Translations under genes and position numbers: made by a program | IMG/VR virus record: IMGVR_UViG_3300007765_000005 | Location: 1 to 64,000 of that record | Length of the DNA: 64,000 nt | Reading direction: 5' to 3' (one strand) | DNA from: a virus | The notes under the pieces: model-generated | What the model saw: the letters and a program-made list of their open reading frames with translations, nothing else | Database searches by the model: none | Told to the model about the DNA's origin: nothing | Shown: positions 15,939 through 24,103 of the stretch, piece after piece | Position numbering within the stretch: the first letter of the stretch is position 1 | How the letters are laid out: each line of letters opens with the position of its first letter

Positions 15939-16396
15939 CGGTTCTTCCAGCAGAGGTCCGCACAGACCTGGTTCTTTTTCTTGGAGAGGAAGAGGGCGCT
16001 CCCGCAGCTGGAGCAACGCTCGGTCTCGAGAGCCTTCAGGTAGGCGTCCCGCATCCTCTCGTGCATCCGGTGGGTGATCCGCGGGATCGTGCCCGTCCGA
16101 TTCACCCGCCTCTCCTTCCCGACACCCCGAGTACGGTTCTTGGTGTGAAGGAGAACCACGCGGATGGCGTCGGAACCAGATGTCCGGACGCAAAGCGCGC
16201 CGTTGGGATCGAAGGAGTCGACCACGACCGTCGTGTAGACGGTGATCCACAGGGAGGTGTTGGGCACCTGGCGCTGATAGACCTTCTCCTGAGTTCCGGG
16301 GATCTCCGTCGGGGAGAACCCACAGCTTTCCAGCTTGGTGATCAGCTCACGAGCCAAGCTGCAACGGTCGGAAAAGCTCCGGGGGTCGTATCGCAT
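15935..16396 (-). CDS. Hypothetical protein with C-terminal zinc ribbon
   Basis: 153 residues; ATG with GGAGGGAG upstream and a bipartite promoter-like signal. Residues 40-95 form an alternating beta pattern (V-Y-Q-R-Q-V, L-W-I-T-V-Y-T-T-V-V-V, I-R-V-V-L-L). The C-terminus has C-S-S-C-G-S-A-L and V-C-A-D-L-C-W, a probable zinc ribbon. No family recognised. First gene of a leftward group with the next two genes and perhaps once with rIIA/rIIB. Confidence 0.7.
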   Translation of the reverse strand: MRYDPRSFSDRCSLARELITKLESCGFSPTEIPGTQEKVYQRQVPNTSLWITVYTTVVVDSFDPNGALCVRTSGSDAIRVVLLHTKNRTRGVGKERRVNRTGTIPRITHRMHERMRDAYLKALETERCSSCGSALFLSKKKNQVCADLCWKNR

Positions 16397-16416
16397 ATTC
16401 TCCCTCCTGCCCCAGA

Positions 16417-16444
16417 GTTACGTCCCAGGGTGGGGAGGGGAAAC
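16417..16444 (-). promoter_or_regulatory. Bipartite promoter-like signal (GTTTCC-N16-CGTAAC)
   Basis: GTTTCC (16439-16444), 16 bases, CGTAAC (16417-16422), then 20 bases to the ATG at 16396. Lies in the 51-base gap after the SprT-like gene. Confidence 0.6.
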
Positions 16445-16445
16445 C

Positions 16446-17489
16446 TCAGTTGCGATATTCCTCGTCGAGACCCAGCGCCTCCGCCATCTTCATGAACTCG
16501 GCGTTGTGAGGCTCGCCCCCTGTAGACGCTACCGCTATGTGAATGCATTCGTGGAGCACCACTTGCTGTAGCTGGTGGGGGTCATTCAGAGTGCGGGGGG
16601 ATATCGACACCACAGTGTAGGGGCGTCGATCAGAAGGAGGCTCCGTCAATCCAATAGCGGTGGCCGGGAGGCGGACATCGGAGAACCCTACATGAACAGG
16701 ACCCAGGACCTTCCGGCGGCCCAGGACTTTCATGGACTCCGCGAGGACCCGCCGCATGGTCTTCTCAAACAGGGGCCGGAGGGTCTTCTTGGTCTGGTGC
16801 TTGTTCCGATCAAGGATCTCCAGAGCGAATCCCCAGGGCAGGGACTTCTCTCTCCACAGATAGTCCGCCGCCTCCTGAGTCAACTCAAAGGTACGAACCC
16901 AGTGGCTTTTGGCTACATCCCCTTTGGAGAAGGGTCGGGGGGAACGATCCCAGCAGACCCCCAGGGTCATCATCCAAGCGTTCCGCACGGGGGTGACAGT
17001 CACCGGAACTACGGCCATATCCCCGAAGTCGTTCGGGATGATGACTTTCAGCCCGTCTGTGATGTCCATATGGACATCCAAGGAGAGGGAGGCCATCTCG
17101 AAAAACAGGTTCTCCAACCCGTCTATCCGCGACTCCCAGTAGGTCCGGGGCTGCATCCAGTGAGCCAGGGCTTCCTGGACCTTGGCTATCTCCGAGGTCG
17201 CCGGCTGGATATCCTCAAGGACCTGTCGGTTGGTGAAGACATCCTTGAGGGTCGCGTTGTAGGTGTCTCCGTCGATCGAGATTTCGTAGCAGACGACCTC
17301 TCCGTACCGAACGACTACGCCGGTGATCTCTCCGGTCTCCCCGCGTCGCTTCTGGAGTCTCCCTTCCGCTACAGGGGAGACCCGAACAGCCTTCCCGATC
17401 AAGGAGTGATCCCTCGCCATGGAAACCAGGAGGTCCGCCTCCAGAGGGGAAGTCCTATCTCCAACTGTCAGGGAAGCGCCGGTCTTCAT
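16446..17489 (-). CDS. SprT-like zinc metallopeptidase
   Basis: 347 residues. H-E-C-I-H-I-A at about residue 311, followed by G-E-P-H-N-A-E-F-M, is the HExxH...H arrangement of SprT-family metallopeptidases. The catalytic Glu and the first two His are in the first motif and the third His lies in G-x-P-H. The upstream region has a beta-rich part near residues 30-75 (G-E-I-T-G-V-V-V-R-Y-G-E, SH3-like) and a long middle region of unknown fold. SprT/Spartan proteins act on DNA-bound proteins; in a replication neighbourhood a DNA-linked role is plausible but not shown. No good ribosome binding site is visible before this ATG, so the start is uncertain. Confidence 0.75.
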   Translation of the reverse strand: MKTGASLTVGDRTSPLEADLLVSMARDHSLIGKAVRVSPVAEGRLQKRRGETGEITGVVVRYGEVVCYEISIDGDTYNATLKDVFTNRQVLEDIQPATSEIAKVQEALAHWMQPRTYWESRIDGLENLFFEMASLSLDVHMDITDGLKVIIPNDFGDMAVVPVTVTPVRNAWMMTLGVCWDRSPRPFSKGDVAKSHWVRTFELTQEAADYLWREKSLPWGFALEILDRNKHQTKKTLRPLFEKTMRRVLAESMKVLGRRKVLGPVHVGFSDVRLPATAIGLTEPPSDRRPYTVVSISPRTLNDPHQLQQVVLHECIHIAVASTGGEPHNAEFMKMAEALGLDEEYRN

Positions 17490-17513
17490 GGAGGGAGTGC
17501 CGGGATAGGCTCT

Positions 17514-17819
17514 CTACCTCTTCCGATTCCGCGCAGGACCTACAGCCTGAGCTGAGGGCAGGGCAGATTTCCGTCTGCGCTTGTTCTGCCCATTCTTGAG
17601 AACGTGAGGGCACTCGAGGCACTTGTCATGGCTCATGCTCTTCAGACCACAGACCCTCTCCCAGACCCGGAACCGCTCATAGACAGTATCCCCCCACTCG
17701 GCTCGAACGGCCTGGGCGTTCTCATAGATGAACGCCTCGGGAGGGGGCCAGAACTGCTCGTTCTCACACGTATAGGTGTCCTCGTTCTCGTCGGTGAGCG
17801 ATTTGACTCGGTCTCTCAT
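17514..17819 (-). CDS. Small hypothetical protein with CxxC
   Basis: 101 residues. Starts at the ATG that overlaps the DNA polymerase stop. It contains V-C-G-L and K-C-L-E-C-P-H, suggesting one metal site, and ends in a very basic tail (K-R-R-R-K). Coupled to the polymerase gene and so expressed with it; a small DNA-binding accessory factor is possible but unsupported. Confidence 0.65.
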   Translation of the reverse strand: MRDRVKSLTDENEDTYTCENEQFWPPPEAFIYENAQAVRAEWGDTVYERFRVWERVCGLKSMSHDKCLECPHVLKNGQNKRRRKSALPSAQAVGPARNRKR

Positions 17820-20782
17820 TACAGACCCTCGTACTGGGCAATGATCTTGAACTCATCCAGAGCGACGCGGACGGGATGGCCCAAGAGATCAGTACCCCCA
17901 GTGCTCTGGATCCGAACAGAATCCGTGCCTCGACCCTGACACCGTTGGACCACACGGGCCAACTTCTCGGCGTTGTCGGGAGTCAGCAGATGAGATTGGA
18001 TCTTGTAGACGAACTCTCGCCCATCTCCGACCCGAGAAACCTTCCCCGGTTCCCGAGAGTGGCCTCGCGGAGAAGCCACAGAACCCAAGCCATCCTGTCC
18101 AACAGTGGAAGAAGGCGGGGGAACCGGGGAGGGAATCTCTGAACTGCCTCCCGATGATCCATCCGGAGGGTTGGAGTTACCGTCTGCGCGGAAACCCGAA
18201 CCCTCGCACTTGGAACAGGAGTCCTCGAACGGAGTGTAGCCATGCCCGCTGCAGGTGGTGCAGGCATCGGGGTGATCGGGACCCGGAGGGCCCTCACTGG
18301 GAGCACCTCCTCCGTTGTCGTCCGAGGGGGGCGGCTCCTCCTTCTCCGCTACGGGGGTCCCCCCGTGCTCCAGGTAGTTGGCATAGTAGGTCGGGAAGAC
18401 CTTGGCCAGATAGGGGGTCCAGTCACCACCACCCTTGTTGTAGGACATCTCGGTGAGGTTGTTGGGGACGGTCCAGTTGGCGCCAAACTCAACGTCGACC
18501 TTGAGGGGAATCAACCACCCCAGCTGGCCGACCGTCTTGCGACACATGATATCGCAGATGACCTGGATGGCCTCGTCTACGATGGACTCATGGATCTCGA
18601 ACCCGAGTTCGTCGTGAATGGTGAGGACCATCCGAACCAGGTCCTCAAGGCCCGGCCCCCGGTTGATCCATCCCCGGCGCTTGAACTCCCGATACAGGAG
18701 GCCCATCGCCAGCTTCATGATGTCAGCGGAGGTTCCCTGTACAGGCCCGTTGACCGCGTTCCGCTTGGCCTTGGACCGGAACTTGTTGTACTCGTGGTCG
18801 ATGTCGGGAACCGGATACTTCCGGCCGAACGCCGTGGTGACGTACTTCTGCTTCTTCGCCAGACGCTCCTGGGCGCGCCACCAAGCCTGCAGGCCCCGGT
18901 AGGTCTTGTCGAACTGGTTCTTGATGCGCCAGCCCTCCTCCTCGTTGCACCCAGTGGACCTCTGGACAGCGATTCCTGAGCCCCCATAGCAGAGGAGGAA
19001 GTTGACGATCTTGCCGGTCTGTCTCTTGAGCTTATCGCTTGACCCGTAGATCCCGATAGCGGTGAGCGTGTGTAGGTCCCCGATCTTGTTGGACCCACAT
19101 TCGGGGCAGAACGGTGGAGGTTCTGTTCCCCGATCGAACTCCAGACCACACGGAGCGCACCGGAAGAACTCCGCCACCCACTTGGGCTCGCCGGAGAGGT
19201 TGGTGACGATCCGGAGCTCTACGCCCGAGTAGTCGATCGCGAAGAAGATGTAGCTGGGCTTGGCCGCCACCACCTCGCGTTGTCGGTAGGAACAGGCAGG
19301 CAGGCTCTTGTCGTAGGTGGCCGTCGTTGATTGGACGTTCCAGTTGACCTGGCCGTGGAAGTTCTTCTTGTCCCGTGGCGTGGGGGTGGAGAACCGACCC
19401 GTATCCGTCTTCAGACCATTGAAGTTGGCCCAGACACACCCGTCAGGGGCCCGCTCCGGGGAGGAGTCCTTGTAGATGTTGAGCAGGGTGGTGCCCAGGG
19501 ACTTGGTGATCTGCCGGAAGCGGCGAACCGACTTCATCCAAGGCAGCGTCTCGCCCTGGTCCTCAATGACCTTGTCCAGCACGTCCTTCGACGTCTTGAC
19601 CTGTCCGGACTTCTCCGTGGGGACCAGGCCAGGGACGTTCATCTCACGGAGCAGGAGCCCCAGAGAGGCGGGGATCGTGATGTCGTAGGTGTGGGGGAAG
19701 TGAACCGTTTCCCGCTGCTTCTTGTTCACCAGACCAGGGACGGACTTGGTGATGGAAGGCCTGGCCGGCTCTGCTACACGGGTCAGAGCCATCGCTCGGA
19801 CCTCCCCGTAGTTGGGGGAGATCACATCCTTGTTGAAGATGCGCCCCATCTCTCCCAGCCAAGCGGGGCGGGCGTCCCGCCCAAGAGCGGCAGAAACCTC
19901 ATCGTAGACCTTGTTGACGCACTCCCACCACTCCTGCTGCCCCAGGCGGATGAGCTCTTCGAGCTTCTTCCGGTCGATGAAGATCCGGCACTGCTCCATC
20001 CACATTGTGGCCGTAGAGCAGATCTTCTCGATCGTGTAGATGACGTTCTGGGCGTTGCCGAACTGGTCCTCCTCCGAGATCGCCGGATAGAGGATCTCGA
20101 ACAGGGCCAGGGTGTTGATGGCGTCAGGAGCCGCGTACCAGAGGACCGGTTCCCACAGGGGGTCCAACTTGGAGAAGTCCTTGTCGATTTTCTTCCCCCG
20201 CTCCTTGAGGAAGAGCTCATGGAGCTCGAACATCTCTCGGTCGAGTTCGGACCCCGCCAGGAACTTCAGACCCTTCTGGCGCTGGCGAGAGTTGCGGAGG
20301 TAGGCAAGGATCCAGGTGTCGTGCCAGGTATCCGGCTCGTCCCACTCCCCAATGGCCCCACAGGGATCGTACTTGAGGAACTTCTGGTCGAACTTGGCGT
20401 TGTGGAACACCGCGACCGCCTTCCCCTCCTGGATCTTCTCGATCATCTCCTTGATGAGACGGACCGGCACGTTGGCTTCCGCTCCCTGGTCCTTGTGTCG
20501 AACCGGGAAGTAGTAGCCCTTGGAGGTCGTCGGAGCGATGCATACGCCGACGATCTTGTCGACCGTCTCGAGCTCCCCCGTATCGTTGGGAAACGCACGT
20601 TGGTCCAGGCCGGAGGTCTCCAAATCCAGCCCGTAGATGCCGGATTCGATACACTCCTGAATCACCTGGGGGATGAGATCAGGCACCCCCAAGATGAGCT
20701 CTACCGTCTCCATCCAGGGCTTCTTGGTGAGCCGGGGCTTCGCGAGATCTGCCATTTGGTCGAAGAGACTGGACTGGATCAT
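17819..20782 (-). CDS. Family A DNA polymerase with zinc insertion and C-terminal extension
   Basis: 987 residues. The 3'-5' exonuclease has D-L-E-T-S-G-L-D (about 52), F-H-N-A-K-F-D (about 127) and Y-A-A-P-D-A (about 220). The polymerase core has motif A D-Y-S-G-V-E-L-R-I (about 515), motif B R-Q-T-G-K-I-V-N-F-L-L-C-Y-G (about 588) with Phe at the nucleotide-discriminating position, and motif C I-H-D-E-L (about 720). A Cys4 zinc ribbon (C-x2-C...C-x2-C, about 540-565) lies between motifs A and B. After about residue 790 comes a P/S/G-rich linker. Then follow a C-x2-C-x-G-x-G...C-x2-C-x-G-x-G finger and a final domain of about 65 residues of unknown role. The ATG overlaps the stop of the zinc finger gene (ATGA). 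It replicates the phage genome with the helicase genes upstream. Confidence 0.95.
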   Translation of the reverse strand: MIQSSLFDQMADLAKPRLTKKPWMETVELILGVPDLIPQVIQECIESGIYGLDLETSGLDQRAFPNDTGELETVDKIVGVCIAPTTSKGYYFPVRHKDQGAEANVPVRLIKEMIEKIQEGKAVAVFHNAKFDQKFLKYDPCGAIGEWDEPDTWHDTWILAYLRNSRQRQKGLKFLAGSELDREMFELHELFLKERGKKIDKDFSKLDPLWEPVLWYAAPDAINTLALFEILYPAISEEDQFGNAQNVIYTIEKICSTATMWMEQCRIFIDRKKLEELIRLGQQEWWECVNKVYDEVSAALGRDARPAWLGEMGRIFNKDVISPNYGEVRAMALTRVAEPARPSITKSVPGLVNKKQRETVHFPHTYDITIPASLGLLLREMNVPGLVPTEKSGQVKTSKDVLDKVIEDQGETLPWMKSVRRFRQITKSLGTTLLNIYKDSSPERAPDGCVWANFNGLKTDTGRFSTPTPRDKKNFHGQVNWNVQSTTATYDKSLPACSYRQREVVAAKPSYIFFAIDYSGVELRIVTNLSGEPKWVAEFFRCAPCGLEFDRGTEPPPFCPECGSNKIGDLHTLTAIGIYGSSDKLKRQTGKIVNFLLCYGGSGIAVQRSTGCNEEEGWRIKNQFDKTYRGLQAWWRAQERLAKKQKYVTTAFGRKYPVPDIDHEYNKFRSKAKRNAVNGPVQGTSADIMKLAMGLLYREFKRRGWINRGPGLEDLVRMVLTIHDELGFEIHESIVDEAIQVICDIMCRKTVGQLGWLIPLKVDVEFGANWTVPNNLTEMSYNKGGGDWTPYLAKVFPTYYANYLEHGGTPVAEKEEPPPSDDNGGGAPSEGPPGPDHPDACTTCSGHGYTPFEDSCSKCEGSGFRADGNSNPPDGSSGGSSEIPSPVPPPSSTVGQDGLGSVASPRGHSREPGKVSRVGDGREFVYKIQSHLLTPDNAEKLARVVQRCQGRGTDSVRIQSTGGTDLLGHPVRVALDEFKIIAQYEGL

Positions 20783-21369
20783 GCTTCTCCACGGAGAGAC
20801 TTCTTGGTCTTCTCCAGTATGCTGTGTGCCATTTGAACGATCTGGGCTTCTTCCACACCCTCTTGATGGGCGGCCACTACCCGGTCATAGACTCCCCACA
20901 GACCCATGCAAGTCTTCACAGGGAGCTCTCGTTCTCGGGTGGTAGTGCGAAGGAGGCGCTCGGTTCTCCGGAGGGCATCCTCGGCCGTCTCAGAAGACTG
21001 TAGGAGCGTCGCAACCTCCTCCTCGGGGGTAGGGGGACGCTCCTGCTCGTCAGGCTCCCAGGGAAGCGCAGGGACGTCGTAGCGACGCTCCAGTATCTTG
21101 ACGGCTTCCCAGAAGGAGACACCCTCCTTCTCGCGGACCAGGGCAACGTGGTCCCGAGATATCCCGCAGGCGAAGCAGTAGAACTGACCGCTCCCCGGGT
21201 ACAGGCGAGCGGAGGGCTTGCTGTCCTGTCCGTCCCCATGTAGATCGCAGGAGAACTGCTGCTCCCGGTCATCCCCTCGGGGATCCACCATGTAGCCGTA
21301 GTCGGCCAACAGACGGGAGATAGGGACGTGCTCTCGGATGTTCTCGGCGGCACGTCCTGCTCTGTTCAT
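20779..21369 (-). CDS. CHC2-type zinc finger protein, primase N-terminal domain only
   Basis: 196 residues from an ATG overlapping the upstream stop. Residues about 20-85 fit a DnaG-type zinc finger: S-C-D-L-H-G-D, K-P-S-A-R-L-Y and Q-F-Y-C-F-A-C-G, then the E-G-V-S-F-W-E-A-V helix that follows it in primases. The TOPRIM catalytic domain is absent: the rest is an acidic linker and helices. It may recognise single-stranded template for a separate catalytic subunit, or regulate priming. It sits between helicase and polymerase genes. Confidence 0.8.
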   Translation of the reverse strand: MNRAGRAAENIREHVPISRLLADYGYMVDPRGDDREQQFSCDLHGDGQDSKPSARLYPGSGQFYCFACGISRDHVALVREKEGVSFWEAVKILERRYDVPALPWEPDEQERPPTPEEEVATLLQSSETAEDALRRTERLLRTTTRERELPVKTCMGLWGVYDRVVAAHQEGVEEAQIVQMAHSILEKTKKSLRGEA

Positions 21370-21872
21370 CTGAGGGGCACCTTGTCGATACGGTTGGCGA
21401 GGGTCGCGATCTTCTCGTCCGGGTTCTCCACCTGTCGGTGGGCACCGAGGGCCATCAGGACCCCCAAGGTATCCTGGCCATATTCCTCCCGAAGGGAGGA
21501 ATAGGAGAGAATCTGTGCGATGATGGAGACCAGTTCCTGCTCTGACGCGCGGGTGGGTGAGTACCGCGAAATCCATTTGTTCGCAGGGAAGTTGGACTCG
21601 AAGTCCTCCGGGTGGTTCAGCTGGAACAAGGACAGCCCCTTGGGGTCTCCCTGGGCGACGAACCCCCACATGATGTCCCCACCCCGTACGATCCGGACCC
21701 GGATCCGGACCGGGAAAGGCTGGAGGCGTGAGAGGACCGGTTCGGTGAGGATGAAGTCCTGGAGGACCTCGTTCAGATGGCGTTCGGCCAAGGACTCCGC
21801 AGGGGTTCCCCTGACGAAGCGCTCATTCCAACTGCGCCGGATCGCGTCTTCGATGGCAGCTACGGCAGTCAT
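21366..21872 (-). CDS. Hypothetical protein in the replication operon
   Basis: 168 residues. ATG overlaps the helicase stop by one base (TGATG); a GTG one codon earlier is possible. Residues 45-80 form a beta pattern (F-P-V-R-I-R-V-R-I-V-R-G-G-D-I-M-W-G-F-V) and the rest is helical. No motif recognised. Locked by overlaps between the helicase and the primase-like gene, so a replication role is likely by context. Confidence 0.65.
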   Translation of the reverse strand: MTAVAAIEDAIRRSWNERFVRGTPAESLAERHLNEVLQDFILTEPVLSRLQPFPVRIRVRIVRGGDIMWGFVAQGDPKGLSLFQLNHPEDFESNFPANKWISRYSPTRASEQELVSIIAQILSYSSLREEYGQDTLGVLMALGAHRQVENPDEKIATLANRIDKVPLR

Positions 21873-23356
21873 CACAACCCCAGGTCGATCTTGTCGCCCG
21901 TCTTCTTGGCCATCTCGGGGACAACATCGTTGGTCGTGAAGATGCGGCGGGCAGGCCAGAGTACCCCGGCATAGAACTCTTTGAACTTCGCGTCCTCTCG
22001 AGCCTTGAGGTGCTGGATCTTCACCAGGTTTGATTCCTCGAGCTGATCATCGACCCAAGAAGCGGTCACGATATCCGAGGAGCGCTCGGCCTCGTTCGCA
22101 TAGCTGAGGTGCGTCAGGTTGTAGCGGCCTCCGTTCTTCTCTGCGGACTTGAACCCTTCCCGGGAGATCTGGAACAACACCAACATAGCGATCCCCAAGC
22201 CCTGGTTGAAGGACATGGAGAGCTTCTTGATGTCCCGGAGAACCTCGTTGAGCCGCTCCGTGGTGGAGTTGTGCCGGTTCCGGGAGGACATCAGGCCGGC
22301 GTGGTCCACGACTACCATGCGAACCGAGGGGTCCTGGCTGAACCGGAGCTCTGCCTTCGAGCGGAGATCATTGACGTTGAAGTCTGCCTTGAGCGCGTCC
22401 GCCACCTCGATGTACATGGATCCATACAGGTTCTCGGTATCCATGAGATCCGGAACCACGTAGTCAAAGAGGAACGTCTTCTCTTCCGCGGAGAGTTCTG
22501 CGTCCCGCATCTTGGTGTAGTCGAGACTCTTCTTGATTCCCAGCTTGCGACGGGTATCCCGGAACTTGGGATGGCAGGTATGGATGGCGTAGATCATCCG
22601 CCGCACCTGCGCGTATGGCATCTCCAGAGAGATGAACACTGAGGAGTGCCTGTAGTAGATCGCTTGGTTGTAGATCCAGTTGACAGCGAGAGTGGACTTC
22701 AGGCCTCCAGTGAAGGCTGCGTGGAGCCACATCTGCTGTCGCTTGGCCCCCTTGAGGACAACATCCATCTGCTCGATGCCTGAGAACTGCCCCAAGCCCG
22801 CGATAGGGTCTTCTTCCACCCGCTCGTACTCCTCCTTGAAGGAGTCCCCATCCGTCGTAGCGTTCCCCGAGAGAGGGACCCCCGATAGGGGGGTAGTGAC
22901 ATCCCCAGCGCGGTCCACGACATACTGTAGGGCCTGTACAGGCCCTCTGAGGTGTACTTCCTTGCGCTGGCCTGGTTCCTTGATGGATAGACCGCGAACC
23001 GCAATCTGGCTGGCGTCCTTGAGGATCTCCGATGTCAACCGGAGACGTCGATCTTCCGCGACGCGTTCCAGAAGCTGGAGAAAGTCTCCCTGGATCTTTG
23101 GGTCGGCTGCGGCCACCGTCTCGAACCGGTCGACGACGGTGAGCTGGCCTGCGATGGTGAAGTGCTGACGCACTGTAGAGGCGTCAGGGACATGCCGGTA
23201 CTGGGAGACGAAATCCTGAATCCAGGACCAAACCGCCTCGTCCTCCTCCACAGGAAACTCGACCCCAGAGGCCCGCAATGCTTGGGCGTTTCGGAGGAAG
23301 GAGTCCTTGTCGTCGGAGGGGCTGTTTCTGAACGTAGAGCGCAGAAGAACCTTCAC
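21872..23356 (-). CDS. DnaB-like replicative helicase
   Basis: 494 residues from a GTG overlapping the upstream stop (GTGA). The C-terminal half is a RecA-like motor. It has a Walker A-type loop F-T-G-G-L-K-S-T near 217, then S-S-V-F-I-S-L-E-M-P (motif H1a region). It also has Walker B V-R-M-V-V-V-D-H near 345, the L-V-L-F-Q-I-S-R-E-G strand, and L-S-Y-A-N-E-A-E-R-S-S-D. The N-terminal 180 residues are helical like DnaB N-terminal and linker domains. It should unwind DNA at the fork as a hexamer, served by the polymerase downstream. Confidence 0.9.
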   Translation of the reverse strand: MKVLLRSTFRNSPSDDKDSFLRNAQALRASGVEFPVEEDEAVWSWIQDFVSQYRHVPDASTVRQHFTIAGQLTVVDRFETVAAADPKIQGDFLQLLERVAEDRRLRLTSEILKDASQIAVRGLSIKEPGQRKEVHLRGPVQALQYVVDRAGDVTTPLSGVPLSGNATTDGDSFKEEYERVEEDPIAGLGQFSGIEQMDVVLKGAKRQQMWLHAAFTGGLKSTLAVNWIYNQAIYYRHSSVFISLEMPYAQVRRMIYAIHTCHPKFRDTRRKLGIKKSLDYTKMRDAELSAEEKTFLFDYVVPDLMDTENLYGSMYIEVADALKADFNVNDLRSKAELRFSQDPSVRMVVVDHAGLMSSRNRHNSTTERLNEVLRDIKKLSMSFNQGLGIAMLVLFQISREGFKSAEKNGGRYNLTHLSYANEAERSSDIVTASWVDDQLEESNLVKIQHLKAREDAKFKEFYAGVLWPARRIFTTNDVVPEMAKKTGDKIDLGL

Positions 23357-24078
23357 TCAGGTCCCCCCCTTCGAAGGGTGGTGCGGGAGGGTGCGCGACG
23401 GCCCGTTTTGCGACCAGGGGTACGCGCCCTCTTCTTGGCAGCGGGATTGGATAGGTCTTTGACCCGGCGATAGCTGGACAGGGACTGCCCGACCGCCGAG
23501 GACCAGCATAGATGGCCTGTGTCAAGGGGGTGGGTTGGTTGGTCCCACACCCAAGTTGGCTTCCCGATGTGGAGTCGGTGGTTCAGGACCTCTGCCAGGA
23601 CTTCGGGGGCAGCAGCGTTCCGAGCTACCTTGACTCCCATCCGCAGGACCAGCAGGTCTGGGGGCTCCGCGAGATCCACGACGGTGAGGAATCGGGTTGA
23701 TGTCTTGATCGCATCCGCGTCATGGATCTCCCCGCCCTGGAGAGAAATAGTGGCCAACCACGCGGTGATGAGATCAGCGTCTGTGGAGACCTGTAGGAAC
23801 CAATGAGGGGGCCTCCGGATGGCTACGTGCCTCAGATGAGGCAGGAACTCAGATCCCGCAGTAATCCAGAGGTTCTCCTGATGTGCGCCTGCCAGGGGGG
23901 ACTGCTTCACAACAGGCTGCATGGAGAGACCCTTCAGGGCCTTCTCTACGTTCTGCAGGATGTCCGCCTGCTGGACACACTCGCATCTCTCGAACTTCGG
24001 GGGGTGGGGAGGGTTGTATTCTCCCTCTACGTTTCCCGTGCCAAAGCACTCTGGGCAGTCAGGATTCGCAGATGCCAA
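23353..24078 (-). CDS. Probable helicase loader (DnaC-like, degenerate)
   Basis: 241 residues from a TTG with CAGGAGGGG upstream. It opens with a zinc motif (C-P-E-C-F-G-T-G-N-V...R-C-E-C) of the sort seen at the N-terminus of phage DnaC/DnaI-like loaders. A part resembling a worn AAA+ core follows: L-T-V-V-D-L-A-E-P-P-D-L-L-V-L at a Walker B position, and V-L-N-H-R-L-H-I-G-K-P-T-W-V-W-D-Q at a sensor-1 position. No convincing Walker A is present. The C-terminus is very basic. Its position directly before the helicase, with overlap, supports the loader call. Confidence 0.55.
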   Translation of the reverse strand: MASANPDCPECFGTGNVEGEYNPPHPPKFERCECVQQADILQNVEKALKGLSMQPVVKQSPLAGAHQENLWITAGSEFLPHLRHVAIRRPPHWFLQVSTDADLITAWLATISLQGGEIHDADAIKTSTRFLTVVDLAEPPDLLVLRMGVKVARNAAAPEVLAEVLNHRLHIGKPTWVWDQPTHPLDTGHLCWSSAVGQSLSSYRRVKDLSNPAAKKRARTPGRKTGRRAPSRTTLRRGGPE

Positions 24079-24097
24079 GTTCCCCTCCTGTGAGTGT

Positions 24098-24103
24098 GTT
24101 ACG
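24098..24103 (-). promoter_or_regulatory. CGTAAC element before the replication genes
   Basis: CGTAAC on the minus strand, 19 bases before the TTG start at 24078. It includes the TAA stop of the phosphoesterase gene. The -35-like position has only GAGGTC, so the second box is weak. May drive loader, helicase, primase-like and polymerase genes. Confidence 0.45.
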
